DNA of 64,000 nucleotides, taken from positions 744,001 through 808,000 of the forward strand of contig CBDDKR010000001.1 of the NCBI GenBank assembly GCA_965230345.1. The letters are read 5' to 3'. Both the position numbers and the translations under genes were made by a program. This document shows positions 62,801 to 64,000 of this stretch, one piece after another. Every line of letters begins with the position of its first letter. The stretch's first letter is position 1. The DNA comes from JADKBO01 sp965230345. GTDB lineage: Bacteria; Bacteroidota; Bacteroidia; Chitinophagales; Saprospiraceae. The notes beneath the pieces were generated by a model that saw nothing but the letters and a program-made list of their open reading frames with translations, was not told the DNA's origin and did not search any database.

Positions 62801-64000
62801 CGAATGTAGGTCAGATCTTGACGTATAGCATAACGATCGAGAACAAAGGGCCAGATGCAGCTACGGGAGTATCAATAGAAGACATTGTACCAAATGGATT
62901 GAGCAATGTATCGAACATCAGCAATGGTGGCGTGATGAATAGTGGAACGATAACGTGGAGCGGTTTGAGTATAGCATCAGGCAGCAGTGTGGTATTGACT
63001 TACGAAGCGGAAGTGATGGCACCAGGTACAGGCGTTAGTTATAAGAACGTATCACAGGTGACGGCATCTGATCAGTACGATATTGATTCTACACCAGATA
63101 ACGATGATGGAGACCAGAGTGAAGATGATGAAGATAATGAAGAGGTTACACCACAGCAGTCGGATTTAGAATTGACAAAAGAAGCAGACGATACAACACC
63201 GAATGTAGGTCAGATCTTGACGTATAGCATAACGATTGAGAACAAAGGGCCAGATGCAGCTACGGGAGTATCAATAGAAGACATTGTACCAAATGGATTG
63301 AGCAATGTATCGAACATCAGCAATGGTGGCGTGATGAATAGTGGAACGATAACGTGGAGCGGTTTGAGTATAGCATCAGGCAGCAGTGTGGTATTGACTT
63401 ACGAAGCGGAAGTGATGGCACCAGGTACAGGCGTTAGTTATAAGAACGTATCACAGGTGACGGCATCTGATCAGTACGATATTGATTCTACACCAGATAA
63501 CGATGATGGAGACCAGAGTGAAGATGATGAAGATAATGAAGAGGTTACACCACAGCAGTCGGATTTAGAATTGACAAAAGAAGCAGACGATACAACACCG
63601 AATGTAGGTCAGATCTTGACGTATAGCATAACGATTGAGAACAAAGGGCCAGATGCAGCTACGGGAGTATCAATAGAAGACATTGTACCAAATGGATTGA
63701 GCAATGTATCGAACATCAGCAATGGTGGCGTGATGAATAGTGGAACGATAACGTGGAGCGGTTTGAGTATAGCATCAGGCAGCAGTGTGGTATTGACTTA
63801 CGAAGCGGAAGTGATGGCACCAGGTACAGGCGTTAGTTATAAAAACGTATCGCAGGTGACGGCATCCGATCAGTACGATATTGATTCTACACCAGATAAC
63901 GATGATGGAGACCAGAGTGAAGATGATGAAGACAATGAAGAGGTTACACCACAGCAGTCGGATTTAGAATTGACAAAAGAAGCGGACGATACAACACCGA
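53878..64000 (+). CDS. Giant multidomain surface protein/adhesin (partial, open at the right edge)
   Basis: One frame is open for 3374 codons from the ATG at 53878 to the window end. It starts with a signal peptide (WTATFIVVLFLNLTSSFGQ) and a carbohydrate-binding-like domain (CNGNLVSNPSFESGTTGWSW). Then come SprB/Ig-like repeats with Cys near both ends (ICNGESTTLSVNASGG, WSNGLGNGSSKTVSPS), a DNRLRE/CBM96-like domain (about 56014-56544), a DUF7467-like domain (about 56806-57210), two PKD/Ig-type modules of about 333 residues each, an SdrD-B-like domain (KVGDFVWDDSNNNGIQDAGE, about 59623-59970) and the DUF11 array from 59971. It is presumably secreted by T9SS, whose sorting domain would lie beyond the window. 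Adhesion or gliding is the likely role by analogy, not shown. Confidence 0.93.
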   Translation, partial: MNKIDPVMNSRLFSHWTATFIVVLFLNLTSSFGQVFTCNGNLVSNPSFESGTTGWSWFGGGLVQGTYAAVFGNYSGQFQISNGSSNGVHQTVSSGNYNPGDALKLEVHAGTHNPGYTHHVGFWYYDSNWNWLGDDKVEVNSQLPTMTKYTVLGTLPNNCHYVRVFGNGSGDWIKTDGWCVTPVNVAPQPADWSYDCADGKTVELDWNGIKGNSNYTENFSNSSNIERVVVEIVYKGSHPGSFMAVEDNGGTEYLLPEVQINGNSSHEYAYRGEIVGSISSVSFNNIPNPSEVQSIVFYIFRDLDDGLTSVGKFIERSGYRTSFTENLAIPQGVSPRDITVTIPVSEMTYDCRELTFTVQAKNGGSNAGASQSVTINPATPSGGCCIEAPEVILTNVPANANNIDITVFSPNGDGWSCPPTGTQNGQSFVIAAALHVDVECSCPIISSSISGDLNICNGESTTLSVNASGGNSPYTISWSNGLGNGSSKTVSPSNTTNYMLTITDDDGCSATTSVEVVVNPNPTVDAGVDVEICSNQQITLTANASSGTPNYTYSWSHGLGNGASKTVSPNSNTNYNVTVTDSKGCSDSDDVMVSVRSSLNPGSIASNEGNCGTFNPAIISSSANASGGNCSISYEWEKKLENGSWQTISGATSSSYDPGVIIATTSYRRKATNCCESAYSNTVIKTVGSTIIANAGPDQNVCDGGSATLNASLGYSGGAHGFILRAEPESTSSDNIKIKKDGSSGPRLVIYSNGNPSPTTLYQSQRARIESDNTDHNHDDLKVGYKGGEYDRSLIDFDISSISGTIDQAFLVVKTEDSGDLDVGVYAIDEEWNEDEVTWDEKDQNVTWDDSGVIGSGDIKWDEVTFTSKQDYSFDVTALVDAWVNGGNQGSGSYTYLWSTGSTNSSITVNPSSTTTYTLTVTDTNSGCTDSDQVIIEVSNDMVDPGQIGNDEGFCTGFDPAVITSIVDGSGECNNSVVEDCCDEGDKPNLFRLLYNGESCAQSNNNQGTVGGKWDCSGDAGGDPQVYISVNDGQFSGTVDLNTTFDIYNGGDKLSNPVEISIYSSQGGSLLQTIEIHTSCSAPIVGGDQFGSLVLQYVEFENNYTCEGVNNTIAYKWESKTSSTSWTEIPNEVGPTYDPSFINVTTQYRRLTLNCCGAIESNVVTKSVHAVPEASASKTDATCGLNNGLASASAGGGMGPYTYSWSNNGTTATISNLSPGTYTVTVKDANLCEDVASVTINNIAGPTVSISGDNNICEGQSTTLSTSVNGGSPSYNYLWSDNSISSSISVSPTTTTTYTVSVTDDNNCTSTASSTVTVEPQIVSGISGPSTRCAEEDMTFVVSPAVSGATYAWSLTGPATPNSGSGASITAQWANSPGTYNVELTITKGECEKIYNHSVIITNKVFAAGGPDQEICQGGSTILDGSGPGSADFSWSVVSGDPTSIDGGVDSEDLSVSPLVTTVYQLTVSQNGCTRIDQVTVEVNTNLNPVADAGGNKSVCIEQDLVIGGTPTGTPPVDDPTATLSYTWSPSSSLNAANIANPTFSNGIPGNYSYEVIVEATNTGCKDTSEMVVTVNDNPSVNAGNDVTICDGNSTQLMANASGGNSPYTYTWNNGLGNGQTKTVSPSSTTTNIVTATDQNNCIAEDEVIVNVQETFNSGISGPNSRCAEEDVTFIVSPPVSGASYEWTLAGPATPNSGTGSSITAQWADQPGQYDVELKVTKGECEETYVHPIVITNKVFAIAGPDQEVCLGGSVTLDGSGPASGNYNWKVLSGDPTSIDVGGATDDIVVSPLVTTVYELTVSQNGCTRIDQVTVQVNTNLNPVADAGQNDFVCSGEDYILGGSPTGTPPLDDPTANLGYIWSPNSNINQFTIANPTFNSEQLGNHTYEVIVYSLNTGCADTAEVTLTVEAKAKVGDFVWDDSNNNGIQDAGESGINNVQVELYDANTDELVTSTTTNTSGGNAGHYEFEVCKGDYYIVFGEVSNAQRTSQNVGNDALDSDANSNTGRTENFNLSAGENNTDIDAGYTSIADLELTKEADDTTPNVGQILTYSITIENKGPDAATGVSIEDIVPNGLSNVSNISNGGVMNSGTITWSGLSIASGSSVVLTYEAEVMAPGTGVSYKNVSQVTASDQYDIDSTPDNDDGDQSEDDEDNEEVTPQQSDLELTKEADDTTPNVGQILTYSITIENKGPDAATGVSIEDIVPNGLSNVSNISNGGVMNSGTITWSGLSIASGSSVVLTYEAEVMAPGTGVSYKNVSQVTASDQYDIDSTPDNDDGNQSEDDEDNEEVTPQQSDLELTKEADDTTPNVGQILTYSITIENKGPDAATGVSIEDIVPNGLSNVSNISNGGVMNSGTITWSGLSIASGSSVVLTYEAEVMAPGTGVSYKNVSQVTASDQYDVDSTPDNDDGDQSEDDEDNEEVTPQQSDLELTKEADDTTPNVGQILTYSITIENKGPDAATGVSIEDIVPNGLSNVSNISNGGVMNSGTITWSGLSIASGSSVVLTYEAEVMAPGTGVSYKNVSQVTASDQYDIDSTPDNDDGDQSEDDEDNEEVTPQQSDLELTKEADDTTPNVGQILTYSITIENKGPDAATGVSIEDIVPNGLSNVSNISNGGVMNSGTITWSGLSIASGSSVVLTYEAEVMAPGTGVSYKNVSQVTASDQYDIDSTPDNDDGDQSEDDEDNEEVTPQQSDLELTKEADDTTPNVGQILTYSITIENKGPDAATGVSIEDIVPNGLSNVSNISNGGVMNSGTITWSGLSIASGSSVVLTYEAEVMAPGTGVSYKNVSQVTASDQYDVDSTPDNDDGDQSEDDEDNEEVTPQQSDLELTKEADDTTPNVGQILTYSITIENKGPDAATGVSIEDIVPNGLSNVSNISNGGVMNSGTITWSGLSIASGSSVVLTYEAEVMAPGTGVSYKNVSQVTASDQYDIDSTPDNDDGDQSEDDEDNEEVTPQQSDLELTKEADDTTPNVGQILTYSITIENKGPDAATGVSIEDIVPNGLSNVSNISNGGVMNSGTITWSGLSIASGSSVVLTYEAEVMAPGTGVSYKNVSQVTASDQYDIDSTPDNDDGDQSEDDEDNEEVTPQQSDLELTKEADDTTPNVGQILTYSITIENKGPDAATGVSIEDIVPNGLSNVSNISNGGVMNSGTITWSGLSIASGSSVVLTYEAEVMAPGTGVSYKNVSQVTASDQYDIDSTPDNDDGDQSEDDEDNEEVTPQQSDLELTKEADDTTPNVGQILTYSITIENKGPDAATGVSIEDIVPNGLSNVSNISNGGVMNSGTITWSGLSIASGSSVVLTYEAEVMAPGTGVSYKNVSQVTASDQYDIDSTPDNDDGDQSEDDEDNEEVTPQQSDLELTKEADDTTP
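57613..59613 (+). repeat. Direct duplication of a roughly 1-kb Ig-like module
   Basis: 57613-58611 and 58612-59613 code for matching stretches with the same order of motifs: C-A-E-E-D, GPATPNSG, SITAQWA, TKGECE, ITNKVFA, SGDPTSID, VSPLVTTVY, NPVADAG and PTGTPP. A one-codon length difference was found near the start of the module. Identity is moderate, so the duplication is older than the DUF11 array. Confidence 0.85.
59971..64000 (+). repeat. Tandem DUF11 repeat array: ten full 399-bp units and the start of an eleventh
   Basis: Units begin at 59971, 60370, 60769, 61168, 61567, 61966, 62365, 62764, 63163, 63562 and 63961, a strict period of 399 bp (133 codons). Each codes for a DUF11 domain (DLELTKEADDTTPNVGQ, ENKGPDAATGVSIEDIVP, SGTITWSGLSIASGSS) plus an acidic linker (DNDDGDQSEDDEDNEE). 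Only three amino acid differences were found among full copies (Asp to Asn in unit 2; Ile to Val in units 3 and 6), while synonymous differences are many. One unit counted by hand is about 44% G+C, above the flanks. Confidence 0.97.

Noticed and set aside
59971..64000. Regular tandem repeats as a CRISPR array or satellite DNA
   Set aside because: The 399-bp period is an exact multiple of three, the frame stays open and each unit translates to a DUF11 domain; there are no spacers.

Overview
The window is AT-rich bacterial DNA (roughly one third G+C by eye) from a member of the Bacteroidota, most likely a marine or Saprospiria-like lineage; the phylum is well supported and the finer placement is inference. 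Phylum markers seen directly are a fused lpxC-fabZ gene, several secreted proteins with type IX secretion (T9SS) C-terminal domains, the DUF4270 lipoprotein / glmS / DUF4290 cluster, SprB-like surface repeats, an ECF sigma / FecR / STN-TonB receptor trio, and promoters of the TTG-N19-TAnnTTTG type. No rRNA, tRNA, CRISPR array, IS element or prophage was recognised.

Layout. 1-1005 (-): carA, cut by the left edge. 1493-2590 (+): ychF. 2733-5570 (-): four small secreted proteins of unknown function, two of them tandem paralogs. 5886-7207 (-): a metallo-beta-lactamase-fold hydrolase and rnhB. 7442-8185 (+): a TauE/SafE permease. 8631-15112 (+): a long gene series (starch-synthase-like N-terminal domain, DUF4270 lipoprotein, glmS, DUF4290, folD, prmA). 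15280-24179 (-): ECF sigma factor, FecR anti-sigma factor and TonB receptor in one tight operon, followed by a vanadium-haloperoxidase-like lipoprotein and a giant FG-GAP/ASPIC-UnbV lipoprotein. 24533-26239 (-): a secreted lamin-tail/cupredoxin/OB-like protein. 26625-30528 (-): lpxD, lpxC-fabZ, lpxA (lipid A synthesis) and an ABC ATPase. 30764-31712 (-): acylphosphatase and a Cys/Lys heptad-repeat exported protein.

32071-35691 (+): a small lipoprotein and an M4 metalloprotease with T9SS domain. 35868-40278: a family 9 glycosyltransferase, a divergent YrdC-like protein (-), a TolB-like propeller lipoprotein, and pyrR-pyrB. 40352-45223 (+): three secreted proteins, including an eight-module Cys-rich protein and two neighbours that share a 47-residue C-terminal module. 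45290-51577 (-): gyrB, an LptF/LptG permease, dcd, dapD, an alpha/beta hydrolase and tdk. 51877-53255 (+): a conserved Bacteroidota protein and a rhomboid protease. 53878 to the right edge (+): one giant surface protein, over 3370 codons long and still open, with Ig-like/SprB-type repeats, two nested foreign domains, an SdrD-B-like domain and at least ten nearly identical 133-residue DUF11 repeats.

How the genes fit together. Housekeeping genes for pyrimidine synthesis (carA, pyrR, pyrB, dcd, tdk), amino sugar and lipid A synthesis (glmS, lpxD/C/A, fabZ, LptF/G, GT9) and lysine synthesis (dapD) alternate with accessory cell-surface genes. The most system-like accessory locus is the sigma/FecR/TonB receptor operon next to the haloperoxidase-like and ASPIC/UnbV lipoproteins. 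The most striking structures are the giant DUF11 protein and the shared C-terminal module at 43993-45223.
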